From Streptomyces sp. F63 (GTDB taxonomy: Bacteria; Actinomycetota; Actinomycetes; Streptomycetales; Streptomycetaceae), in NCBI RefSeq assembly GCF_018070345.1, contig NZ_JAGPXX010000007.1, forward strand, positions 1 through 64,000: DNA of 64,000 bases, in the 5' to 3' direction. This document shows positions 56,904 to 64,000 of the stretch, one piece after another. Numbering within the stretch: position 1 is the first letter of the stretch; each line of letters begins with the position of its first letter. The translations under genes were made by a program, and so were the position numbers. Below the pieces are notes generated by a model that saw nothing but the letters and a program-made list of their open reading frames with translations, was not told where the DNA came from and searched no databases.

Positions 56904-58250
56904 ATGCAGCAGAGTTCACGGACTTCACCGAGCCGCAGATGCGTGCTCACCGGCCTCGGCGCCCTCGCCGCCGCCGGCACCCTGGGAACCACCACCTCCG
57001 GCTGCGCGGCCCCCTCCGCGGCCGGAGCCGACCGCACCCGCCTCCGCTTCTGGCATCTCTTCGGCGGTGGTGACGGCGTCAACATGCAGACGCTGCTGGA
57101 CGCCTTCCGCGCCGAGCACCCCCGTATCGGCCTGGAGGCCGCCACCCTCCAGTGGGGCGCGCCGTACTACACCAAACTCGGCATGGCCGGGGCCGGCGGA
57201 CGCGCCCCCGAGGTGGCCGCCCTCCACCTCACCCGCCTCCCCGGTTTCGCCCCCGGCCGCCTCCTCGACCCCTTCGACCTGGACCTCCTCGCCCAACACG
57301 GCGTCCGCCCCGGAGACTTCCCCGAACACATCTGGCACCGCGGGACCGTGGACGGCGAGCAGTACGCCGTCCCGCTCGACACCCACCCCCTGGTGCTCTT
57401 CTACAACACCGAGATCTGTGAGAAGGCCGGACTGCTGGGGGACGACGGCAGGCTCCGGCCGACCAGCGGGGCACGGGAGTTCACCGAGGCCCTGCGTACC
57501 GTCAAGAAGACCACCGGCCGTCCCGCCCTTGCCATGGAGACCATGGGTGCCGACACCGTCGGCCCCTGGCGGCTCTTCGCCGCCTTCTACTCCCAGACCG
57601 GCGGCACCGTCCTCGACGACACCGGCACCCGCATCACCCTCGACGACGCCAAGGCCCTGCGAGTCCTGGAATGGATGCGCTCCCTCGTCGACGAGGGGCT
57701 GGCCATCCACCGGGTCGACTACCAGGGCGGCGTCGGCGCCTTCAACACCCGGCGGACCGCCTTTCTCATCAACGGGGAGTGGGAGGTCAGCACCTTCCTC
57801 ACCACGAAGATCCCCTTCTCCATGACGCGGATCCCGGACCTCTTCGGCCGGGCCTCCACCTTCGCCGACTGCCACACCTTCGTCCTCCCGCACCAGGCCG
57901 GCCGCGGGGGCGCGAGCAACGAGGCCGCCCACGCCTTCGTCGCCTGGCTGCTGAAACACACCGTGGAGTGGGCCAAGGGCGGCCACGTCCCCGCCTATCT
58001 GCCCACCCTGGAGAAGCCCGAGTACCTGGACCTCCACCCGCAGTCCGAGTACCGCTCGGTCCTGGACGACGTGGCGCTCGACCCGCCCGCCTGGTTCGCC
58101 GGCTCCGCCTCCTCGATGCAGATCGAGCTCGGCGCCGTCTTCTCCGGTGTGCTCACCGGCTCCCGCAGCCCGCGCAACGGCCTCGCCGAGGCGAAGAGAC
58201 GGCTGCGGAAACTCCTCGACACCCCGAACCCCTTCGGAGGCGCGGCATGA
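56904..58250 (+). CDS. Sugar ABC transporter substrate-binding lipoprotein (Tat-type signal)
   Basis: The 448-residue family 1 binding protein has a twin-arginine signal (SRRCVLTG) with lipobox-like TSGC (Cys34) and the fold RLRFWHLFGGGDGVNMQTLL, HPLVLFYNTEI, FLINGEWEVSTFL. It should capture arabino-oligosaccharides outside the cell, judged from the GH43 and GH51 genes in the same unit. The next gene overlaps its stop (ATGA). Confidence 0.93.
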   Translation: MQQSSRTSPSRRCVLTGLGALAAAGTLGTTTSGCAAPSAAGADRTRLRFWHLFGGGDGVNMQTLLDAFRAEHPRIGLEAATLQWGAPYYTKLGMAGAGGRAPEVAALHLTRLPGFAPGRLLDPFDLDLLAQHGVRPGDFPEHIWHRGTVDGEQYAVPLDTHPLVLFYNTEICEKAGLLGDDGRLRPTSGAREFTEALRTVKKTTGRPALAMETMGADTVGPWRLFAAFYSQTGGTVLDDTGTRITLDDAKALRVLEWMRSLVDEGLAIHRVDYQGGVGAFNTRRTAFLINGEWEVSTFLTTKIPFSMTRIPDLFGRASTFADCHTFVLPHQAGRGGASNEAAHAFVAWLLKHTVEWAKGGHVPAYLPTLEKPEYLDLHPQSEYRSVLDDVALDPPAWFAGSASSMQIELGAVFSGVLTGSRSPRNGLAEAKRRLRKLLDTPNPFGGAA

Positions 58251-59209
58251 CCACCACCTCCGCCGTACCGCCCGCCGCGCCCGCCGCCGGGGCCCGCGCC
58301 GGAACCACGGAATCCTTACGCCCCGTCCGCCACCGGTGGACCGAGCACGGGCTGCTCTTCACCGCCCCGTTCCTCCTCGTCTACGCCCTCTTCCTGGTGT
58401 GGCCGCTGCTCTACGGCGTCAAGATGAGCCTCGGCAACGACAACATCGCCGGCACGGGGTCGGAGTTCGTCGGGCTGGACAACTACGCCGAGGCGCTGAC
58501 CGACCCGAACGTCTGGTCCTCCCTCTGGAACACCCTCTGGTTCACCGCCCTCAGCACCGTTCCGCTGGTCGTCCTGGGGCTGGTCCTCGCGCTGCTGGCC
58601 CACCATCTGCGGGTGGTGCAGTGGCTGTGGCGGCTCTCCTGGTTCGCGCCGTTCCTGCTGCCCTCGGGCGTCGTCTGCCTGCTCTGGCTGTGGATGATCT
58701 ACCCGTCCGACTTCGGCCTGGCCGATCTGCTGCTGGGCGCCGCCGGGCTCGACCCGGACATCGGCTGGCTCAGCGACACCCGCTACGCGATGCTCTCCAT
58801 CGTCCTCACCACCGTGTGGTGGACCGTCGGCTTCAACTTCCTGCTCTACCTCGCCGGACTCCAGGCCGTCCCGCAGCACCTCTACGAGGCCGCCGAGATC
58901 GACGGCGCCGGGCCCTGGCACCGGCTGTGGCACATCACCCTGCCGAGCCTGCGCCGCACCACCTTCGTCGTGCTGGTGCTCCAGCTGCTGGCCTCGCTCA
59001 AGATCTTCGACCAGGTCTACATCATGACCGGCGGCGGCCCCGACGAGTCCACCCGGCCGATCCTCCAGTACGTCTACCAGGCCGGCTTCACCGGCTACCG
59101 GATCGGCTACGCCTCCGCCGTCTCCTACGTCTTCTTCGCCCTGATCGTCGTCGTCTCGCTGGTGCAGCTGCGACTGTCCCGGCGCGCCAGTGAGGAGAGT
59201 GACCGGTGA
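58247..59209 (+). CDS. Sugar ABC transporter permease (MalF type) with a TTA codon
   Basis: The 320-residue permease has six helices and the EAA loop YEAAEIDGAGPWHRLWHITL. Codon 24 (58316-58318, in the segment TTESLRPV) is TTA, the leucine codon that in Streptomyces depends on the developmental tRNA bldA; I found no other in-frame TTA in the window's genes. Together with the next gene it forms the channel of the importer. Confidence 0.93.
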   Translation: MTTTSAVPPAAPAAGARAGTTESLRPVRHRWTEHGLLFTAPFLLVYALFLVWPLLYGVKMSLGNDNIAGTGSEFVGLDNYAEALTDPNVWSSLWNTLWFTALSTVPLVVLGLVLALLAHHLRVVQWLWRLSWFAPFLLPSGVVCLLWLWMIYPSDFGLADLLLGAAGLDPDIGWLSDTRYAMLSIVLTTVWWTVGFNFLLYLAGLQAVPQHLYEAAEIDGAGPWHRLWHITLPSLRRTTFVVLVLQLLASLKIFDQVYIMTGGGPDESTRPILQYVYQAGFTGYRIGYASAVSYVFFALIVVVSLVQLRLSRRASEESDR

Positions 59210-60120
59210 GCGCAACCGCCGTGGACGGCACCACCGCGGCCGCTGCCCGGGTCCCGGGCGCCGCCGCCGCGCCCGGGACCGGCGGGGGCCGCGCGCCCCG
59301 CTGGACGCGTGGCCGGATCGCCCTGCTCGCCCTGGCCCTGCTGCTGGCGGTCGCCTGGCTGCTGCCGCTCGCCTGGGCCGTGGCCACCTCCCTCAAACCG
59401 GCGAGCGAGACGACGAAGACCACACTGGAGTGGGTGGGCTCCACCATCACCTTCGAGGCCTACGGCGAGGTGTGGGCGTCCGGAGACCTGGCCCGCTGGA
59501 TGGTCAACTCCGCCTACATCGCGGTGATGACGACGCTGCTGACGGTCACCACCTGTGCGATGGCCGCCTACGGCTTCGCGCGCACCGAGTTCCGCGGCCG
59601 CCGCGTCCTCTACGGGATCGTGCTCGCCGGGATCATGGTGCCGCCGCAGGTGCTCATCGCCCCGCTCTTCGCCGAGATGGTGCGGCTGCGGCTCGTCGAC
59701 ACCTACTGGGGTGTCATCCTGCCGCAGGTCGCCGTGCCCGCCATGGTGTTCATCCTGGTGAAGTTCTTCCAGGGCGTGCCGCGCGAGCTGGAGGAGGCCG
59801 CCTTCTGCGACGGCGCCGGGCGCTGGCGGGTGTTCTGGCAGATCGTGCTGCCGCTCTCCCGGCCCGTCCTCGCCGCCGTCGCGATCTTCACCTTCATCTC
59901 CACCTGGAACAACTTCCTCTGGCCGTTCCTGGTGACCACCGACCCGGCCGGGATGACGCTGCCCGTCGGCCTCGTCAACGTCCAGTCCACCTACGGCGTG
60001 CGCTACGCCCAGGTGATGGCCTCCCTCGTCATCGCCGGGCTGCCGCTGCTCGTCGTCTTCGCGATCTTCCAGCGCCAGATCGTCCGCGGCGTCGCCCACA
60101 CGGGCCTCGCCGGCCAGTGA
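59206..60120 (+). CDS. Sugar ABC transporter permease (MalG type)
   Basis: The 304-residue permease has six helices, the start WLLPLAWAVATSLKP and the EAA loop LEEAAFCDGAGRWRVFWQIV. GTG overlaps the previous stop (GTGA). A low-complexity Ala/Gly segment precedes the first helix. No ATPase gene follows, so a shared ATPase such as MsiK is expected to drive import. Confidence 0.93.
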   Translation: MSATAVDGTTAAAARVPGAAAAPGTGGGRAPRWTRGRIALLALALLLAVAWLLPLAWAVATSLKPASETTKTTLEWVGSTITFEAYGEVWASGDLARWMVNSAYIAVMTTLLTVTTCAMAAYGFARTEFRGRRVLYGIVLAGIMVPPQVLIAPLFAEMVRLRLVDTYWGVILPQVAVPAMVFILVKFFQGVPRELEEAAFCDGAGRWRVFWQIVLPLSRPVLAAVAIFTFISTWNNFLWPFLVTTDPAGMTLPVGLVNVQSTYGVRYAQVMASLVIAGLPLLVVFAIFQRQIVRGVAHTGLAGQ

Positions 60121-60280
60121 CCCGGGTCCGGACCGGGGCGCCCGCCGCGGCTCCCCGGTCCGGACCGGCCCACGCGCAACGCCACGCATCCCGTACGCGC
60201 GACGCATCCGGGCACGACGCAGACCGCGTACGACCCGCCCTCCCGTATCCCCGCACCCCGCAACGGAAGGACACCCCCCC

Positions 60281-61246
60281 ATGCGTCGCCGACGCGCTCT
60301 GCTCACCGCCCTGCCCGCGGCCCTGCTGCTCGCCCTGCTGCCGTCCGGCGCCACCGCCTACCCCAACCCGGGGCTGGTCACCGGCGATGTCGTCGTCCAC
60401 GACCCGACGATGATCAGGACCGCCGACGGGCGCTACGTCCTCTACTCCACCCACGGCGGCCTGGAGGCCCGCACCTCCACCGACCGCACCCACTTCACCC
60501 GCGCCGGATCGGCCTTCACGAGCCTGCCGTCCTGGTGGTCGGAGTACTCCCCGGAGCGGGACCCCTGGGCGCCCGACATCTCGTACCACAACGGCGCCTA
60601 CTGGATGTACTACGCCGTCTCCTCCTTCGGCTCCAACCACTCCGCCATCGGGCTGGCCAAGAGCTCCACCGGCCTGCCCGGCAGCTGGAGCGACCGCGGC
60701 ATCGTGTACCGCACGAGCACGAGCGACAACCACAACGCCATCGACCCGAACCTCTTCGTGGACGACGACGGCACCTGGTGGCTGAGCTTCGGCTCCTACT
60801 GGACCGGGATCAAGATGATCCGCCTCGACCCCGCCACCGGCAACCGGCACGGCGACCGCACCGTCCACAGCCTCGCCACCCGGCCCGACGCCCCGCACGC
60901 CGTGGAGGCCCCGCAGATCGTCGAACGGGACGGGTACTACTACCTCTTCGCCTCGTACGACCGGTGCTGCGCCGGCACCGACTCCACGTACAAGATCAAG
61001 GCGGGCCGGGCGAGCAGCCCGACCGGCCCGTACACCGATCGCAACGGCGTACGGATGATGGACGGCGGCGGCACCCCGGTACTGGAGACCCACGGGCGGT
61101 ACATCGGGCCCGGCGGGCAGTCCGTCCTGAAGGACAGCGACGGGCATGTGCTCGTCTACCACTACTACGACCGCGACGACAACGGCACACCGAAGCTCGG
61201 CATCAACCTGCTGGGCTGGAGCGGCGGCTGGCCCACCGCGTACTGA
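60281..61246 (+). CDS. Secreted GH43 arabinan endo-1,5-alpha-L-arabinosidase-like enzyme
   Basis: The 321-residue protein has a signal peptide (about residues 1-26) and a single five-bladed GH43 domain. Likely catalytic residues are Asp41 (VVHDPTMI), Asp155 (NAIDPNLF) and Glu209 (VEAPQIV), in the family order. Domains RDPWAPDISYHNGAYWMYYA and DGYYYLFASYDRCCAGTDST fit endo-arabinanases. It should cut arabinan outside the cell and supply oligomers to the importer. The 160 bp before it hold no gene; it may share the operon transcript. Confidence 0.92.
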   Translation: MRRRRALLTALPAALLLALLPSGATAYPNPGLVTGDVVVHDPTMIRTADGRYVLYSTHGGLEARTSTDRTHFTRAGSAFTSLPSWWSEYSPERDPWAPDISYHNGAYWMYYAVSSFGSNHSAIGLAKSSTGLPGSWSDRGIVYRTSTSDNHNAIDPNLFVDDDGTWWLSFGSYWTGIKMIRLDPATGNRHGDRTVHSLATRPDAPHAVEAPQIVERDGYYYLFASYDRCCAGTDSTYKIKAGRASSPTGPYTDRNGVRMMDGGGTPVLETHGRYIGPGGQSVLKDSDGHVLVYHYYDRDDNGTPKLGINLLGWSGGWPTAY

Positions 61247-61369
61247 CCCCGGACCGGGCCCGGCAGCCGCATCCGGTATCCGGGCCCGGCCTCCGTACCG
61301 CCCGCACCGCCGTCCTCCCCGCCTCTCCCCGACCGGCTTCTCCCGTTCCCCCCGGACCGAAAGGCCTCC

Positions 61370-62887
61370 ATGACCGCCCGCACCGCCCGCATCACCCTGG
61401 ACGCCGCCTTCGCCGTCGGCGACGTCAACCCCCGCCTCTTCGGCTCCTTCGTCGAGCACCTGGGCCGCTGCGTCTACACGGGCGTGTACGAACCCGGCCA
61501 CCCCGCCGCCGACGAGGCGGGGCTCCGCACCGACGTCCTCGAACTGGTCCGCGAACTCGGCGTCACCGCCATCCGCTACCCCGGCGGCAACTTCGTCTCC
61601 GGCTACAAGTGGGAGGACGGCACCGGCCCCGCGGAGAACCGGCCGCGCCGCCTCGACCTCGCCTGGCGCTCCACCGAGACCAACCGCTTCGGCCTCGCCG
61701 AGTACATGGACTTCGTCGCGAAGGCGGGCGGCGAGCCGATGATGGCCGTCAACCTCGGTACCCGCGGCGTCGCCGAGGCCCTCGAACTCCAGGAGTACGC
61801 CAACCACCCCGGCGGCACCGAGCTCTCCGAACGCCGTATCGCGCACGGGGCGAAGGACCCGTACGGCATCCGCCTCTGGTGCCTGGGCAACGAGATGGAC
61901 GGGCCCTGGCAGACCGGCCACAAGACGGCGGAGGAGTACGGCCGGCTGGCCGCCGAGACCGCCCGCGCCATGCGGCAGATCGACCCGGACGTGGAACTGG
62001 TCGCCTGCGGCAGCTCCGGCCAGTACATGCCGACCTTCGCCGCCTGGGAGGCCACCGTCCTGGCGGAGTGCTACGACCTGGTCGACCACATCTCCCTGCA
62101 CGCCTACTACGAGGAGAAGGACGGCGACCGCGACTCCTTCCTCGCCTCCGCCGTCGACATGGAGTCCTTCATCGAGAACGTGATCGCCACCTGCGACCAC
62201 GTCGGCGCCCGGCTCAAGTCGACGAAGCGGATCAACCTCTCCTTCGACGAGTGGAACGTCTGGTACCTCTCCCGCTTCCAGGAGGAGGCCGAGCGCAACC
62301 CGGGCCAGTGGGAGGAGGCGCCGCGGCTGCTGGAGGACAACTACAGCGTCACCGACGCCGTCGTCTTCGGCTCGCTGCTCATCGCGCTGCTCCGGCACGC
62401 CGACCGGGTGACCGTCGCCTGCCTCGCCCAGCTCGTCAACGTCATCGCCCCGATCCTCACCGAACCCGGCGGCCTCGCCTGGCGGCAGACCACCTTCTTC
62501 CCCTTCGCGCAGGCGTCGCGGTACGGACGCGGCCGGGTCCTGACGGTCAACCCGGCCGGACCCGTGCAGAAGACCGCGCGCTACGGAGAGGTGCCGCTGC
62601 TGCACGCCACGGCGGTACAGGACGAGGAGACCGGCGCGGTCACCCTCTTCGCCGTCAACCGCAGCCAGACCGAACCGCTGCCCCTGGAGGCCGCGCTGCA
62701 CGGCCTGTCCGTCGGACGGGTCGCCGAGCACAGCGTGCTGGCCGACGCCGACCCGGAGGCCCGCAACACCCTCGCCGAACCGGAACGCGTCACCCCGCAC
62801 GCGGCGGCGGAGGGCACCGAACTGGCGGACGGCGTGCTGCGCACGGTGCTGGAACCCCTGTCCTGGAACGTCATCCGCCTCGTCTGA
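61370..62887 (+). CDS. Intracellular GH51 alpha-N-arabinofuranosidase
   Basis: The 505-residue enzyme has the GH51 acid/base Glu175 in WCLGNEMDGPW and the nucleophile Glu294 in SFDEWNVWY, plus FGSFVEHLGRCVYTGVYEPG and YPGGNFVSGYKWEDG. There is no signal peptide, so it hydrolyses imported arabino-oligosaccharides in the cytoplasm. It is the last gene of the unit; a strong terminator follows at 62977. Confidence 0.95.
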   Translation: MTARTARITLDAAFAVGDVNPRLFGSFVEHLGRCVYTGVYEPGHPAADEAGLRTDVLELVRELGVTAIRYPGGNFVSGYKWEDGTGPAENRPRRLDLAWRSTETNRFGLAEYMDFVAKAGGEPMMAVNLGTRGVAEALELQEYANHPGGTELSERRIAHGAKDPYGIRLWCLGNEMDGPWQTGHKTAEEYGRLAAETARAMRQIDPDVELVACGSSGQYMPTFAAWEATVLAECYDLVDHISLHAYYEEKDGDRDSFLASAVDMESFIENVIATCDHVGARLKSTKRINLSFDEWNVWYLSRFQEEAERNPGQWEEAPRLLEDNYSVTDAVVFGSLLIALLRHADRVTVACLAQLVNVIAPILTEPGGLAWRQTTFFPFAQASRYGRGRVLTVNPAGPVQKTARYGEVPLLHATAVQDEETGAVTLFAVNRSQTEPLPLEAALHGLSVGRVAEHSVLADADPEARNTLAEPERVTPHAAAEGTELADGVLRTVLEPLSWNVIRLV

Positions 62888-62976
62888 CGGGACGGAGCGG
62901 CCGGGCCGACCGGATCGGCCGGGCCGGATATACCGGACGGGGGCCCGCTCCGGCCGCTCCGGCACCGCCCCCACGC

Positions 62977-63013
62977 GTGCCCAACGGCTGTACGCCGAAC
63001 AGCCGTTGGGCAC
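62977..63013 (+). terminator. Perfect 15-bp stem-loop terminator of the arabinan operon
   Basis: Arms 62977-62991 and 62999-63013 pair without mismatch around a seven-base loop, 90 bp past the GH51 stop. The 332-bp gap 62888-63219 otherwise holds only the 8-bp repeat and the next gene's leader. Confidence 0.8.
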
Positions 63014-63066
63014 TCCCTCCGGTACGGGCCCGCACCCACCGGGCGGCACGACCCCCCGTACCGCTC

Positions 63067-63106
63067 CGGCACACCGGCACACCGGCACACCGGCACACCG
63101 GCACAT
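63067..63106. repeat. 8-bp tandem repeat (CGGCACAC)
   Basis: Five head-to-tail copies, the last ending in CAT. It lies about 115 bp upstream of the HATPase gene. Confidence 0.92.
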
Positions 63107-63219
63107 CGCACCACCGGGCGCACCCAGCGTTCACGGGCTCCTACATTCCGTGATGAGATTCACACGACCAGTAGCCGTATAGCGGTTGCGCTGTTCACCG
63201 CGCAGGGGAGACAAGAAGC

Positions 63220-63648
63220 ATGGAGCCCCACACCTACGCCCTGTGCTGTCCTCCGCAGATCACCGTCCCGAAGATCGCCCGCGACTTCGTGACGAGCGTC
63301 CTGCGCTCCCTGGACCTGCGGCACATCACCGACAGCGCGGCTCTGTGCACCTCCGAACTGGTCACCAACTCCTATGTGCACACCAACAGGGGCGGGGACT
63401 CCGGCTCCGGCATCGGCTCCCTGCTGTGGCTGGTGATCGAGCCGACCCTCGTACGGATCAGCGTCTACGACGCCAACCCGTCCGCCCCCGCCCCGCGCAG
63501 CGCCCGGGACGACGACGAGGGGGGCCGCGGCCTCGCCCTGGTCGCCGCCCTCGCCGACGCCTGGGGCCACGTACGGGGAGGCCCCCCGGGCCTCACCGCG
63601 CGCCAGGGCAAGGGCGTCTGGTGCGAACTGGGCACCCTCCGGGCGTAG
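63220..63648 (+). CDS. HATPase-domain protein (RsbW-like serine kinase/ATP-binding)
   Basis: The 142-residue protein has the GHKL ATP-binding motifs of the RsbW-like family: N box CTSELVTNSYVHTN, G1-like VYDANPSAP and G2 GGRGLALVAAL. In Streptomyces many such proteins stand alone beside XRE/DUF397 genes; some act as anti-sigma factors, others are uncharacterised. GGGGAGA lies about ten bases before ATG 63220. It is convergent with the DUF397 gene. Confidence 0.9.
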   Translation: MEPHTYALCCPPQITVPKIARDFVTSVLRSLDLRHITDSAALCTSELVTNSYVHTNRGGDSGSGIGSLLWLVIEPTLVRISVYDANPSAPAPRSARDDDEGGRGLALVAALADAWGHVRGGPPGLTARQGKGVWCELGTLRA

Positions 63649-63713
63649 CCGGCGAGCCCGGTGCGGCGGCGCGCGGGCGGACGCGCCGGCAGGCGGTGCA
63701 CCGGATCAGTTCC

Positions 63714-63935
63714 TCACACCCTCGGGGCCGGGCTGTCGAACTCCCCGTTCTTCACACCGCTGAGCAGCGAGCCCAGTGCGGTGGAGGAGACGGTCAGGAC
63801 GGTGCCGGGGGCCTCGCTCTCGCGGAGGGCGACGGTGGCGGGGCCGGCGGCGGCGAGTTCGACGCACTCGCCCTCCTCCTGCGAGTAGGACGACTTCTGC
63901 CAGATGGTCTGCTCGGCCAACGGATGACCCTTCAC
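63714..63935 (-). CDS. DUF397-domain protein
   Basis: The 73-residue protein has the DUF397 signature WQKSSYSQEEGECVELA and VALRESEAPGTVL, ending SLLSGVKNGEFD. DUF397 genes almost always follow an XRE regulator in Streptomyces, and in the whiJ/bldB-like clusters they affect development. GTG 63935 overlaps the upstream XRE stop in GTGA. A recently proposed toxin-antitoxin-like role for such pairs is not certain. Confidence 0.9.
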   Translation of the reverse strand: MKGHPLAEQTIWQKSSYSQEEGECVELAAAGPATVALRESEAPGTVLTVSSTALGSLLSGVKNGEFDSPAPRV

Positions 63936-64000
63936 AGCTCTCGGACGACCGACTGGATGAAGGCGCGCGACTCGGTCTCTCCGAGCGCCGCCGACCATAT
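63932..64000 (-). CDS. XRE-family (DUF5753-type) regulator, C-terminal end (partial)
   Basis: The last 22 codons, IWSAALGETESRAFIQSVVR then EL and TGA, match the C-terminus of XRE/DUF5753 proteins that precede DUF397 genes. The gene continues beyond the window. Confidence 0.65.
   Translation of the reverse strand: MWSAALGETESRAFIQSVVREL

Overview
The window is very GC-rich, with strongly GC-biased third codon positions, many GTG starts, GTGA/ATGA stop-start overlaps and long spurious ORFs opposite most genes. An HrdA-like principal-type sigma factor, a SigB-type stress sigma factor, an XRE/DUF397 pair, LAL and PucR regulators and a single in-frame TTA (bldA-type) codon point to a Streptomyces (or close relative) chromosome. 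I saw no plasmid, prophage or CRISPR signature. The only clear transposon trace is the last 27 codons of a TnpB gene and its right-end hairpin at the left edge.

Layout. 1-700: TnpB tail and IS right end abutting a small toxin-antitoxin-like pair whose second gene is frameshifted. 735-4800: LuxR-type regulator divergent from a secreted subtilisin-like protease, then cutA and a gamma-glutamylcyclotransferase-like gene. 4856-9418: assimilatory nitrate reductase, a SanA/YdcF-like membrane protein and a sirohydrochlorin chelatase with a possible GlnR box. 9561-17931: housekeeping block (dgt, ferredoxin-reductase-like flavoprotein, GNAT, dnaG, lipoprotein, hrdA). 18015-23503: heterodimeric ABC exporter and xylulokinase, both leftward. 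23851-25526: YtxH-like protein, tRNA-Asn, a CAT-anticodon tRNA, a YefM/YoeB module and a decayed PIN-domain toxin. 25718-29036: secreted VWA protein with an anchored partner, then an endonuclease-III-like gene. 29522-32257: stress cluster around a SigB-type sigma factor with a matching promoter in front of it. 32701-46714: quinone oxidoreductase, very large LuxR/LAL regulator, PucR regulator, sodium:solute symporter and a livFGHMK-type ABC importer whose genes all overlap. 47185-50630: conserved protein, IclR plus SMP-30 lactonase, and a HigB/HigA module. 50763-56185: ECF42-type sigma with its DGPF/YCII partner, a MarR repressor divergent from an NADP-dependent oxidoreductase, Ohr and an EI24-like membrane protein. 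56771-62887: arabinan-utilisation operon (binding protein, two permeases, secreted GH43, cytoplasmic GH51) with a strong promoter, three TTCGAA sites and a TTA codon in the first permease. 63220-64000: HATPase, DUF397 and the 3' end of an XRE regulator.

How the parts work together. nasA and the chelatase serve nitrogen assimilation (siroheme is the nitrite reductase cofactor). The arabinan operon couples extracellular GH43 cleavage, import of oligomers (no ATPase gene present, so a shared ATPase such as MsiK is likely) and intracellular GH51 hydrolysis. The sigma genes at 16741, 30266 and 50763 represent principal-type, stress and ECF classes. Two intact type II toxin-antitoxin modules and two decayed ones lie beside the IS end, the tRNAs and the SMP-30 gene. 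I did not find a plainly new multi-gene system. The best leads are the IS/TA junction, the TTA codon with TTCGAA sites in the arabinan operon, the VWA pair, the endonuclease-III-like protein lacking the catalytic lysine, and several operator candidates.
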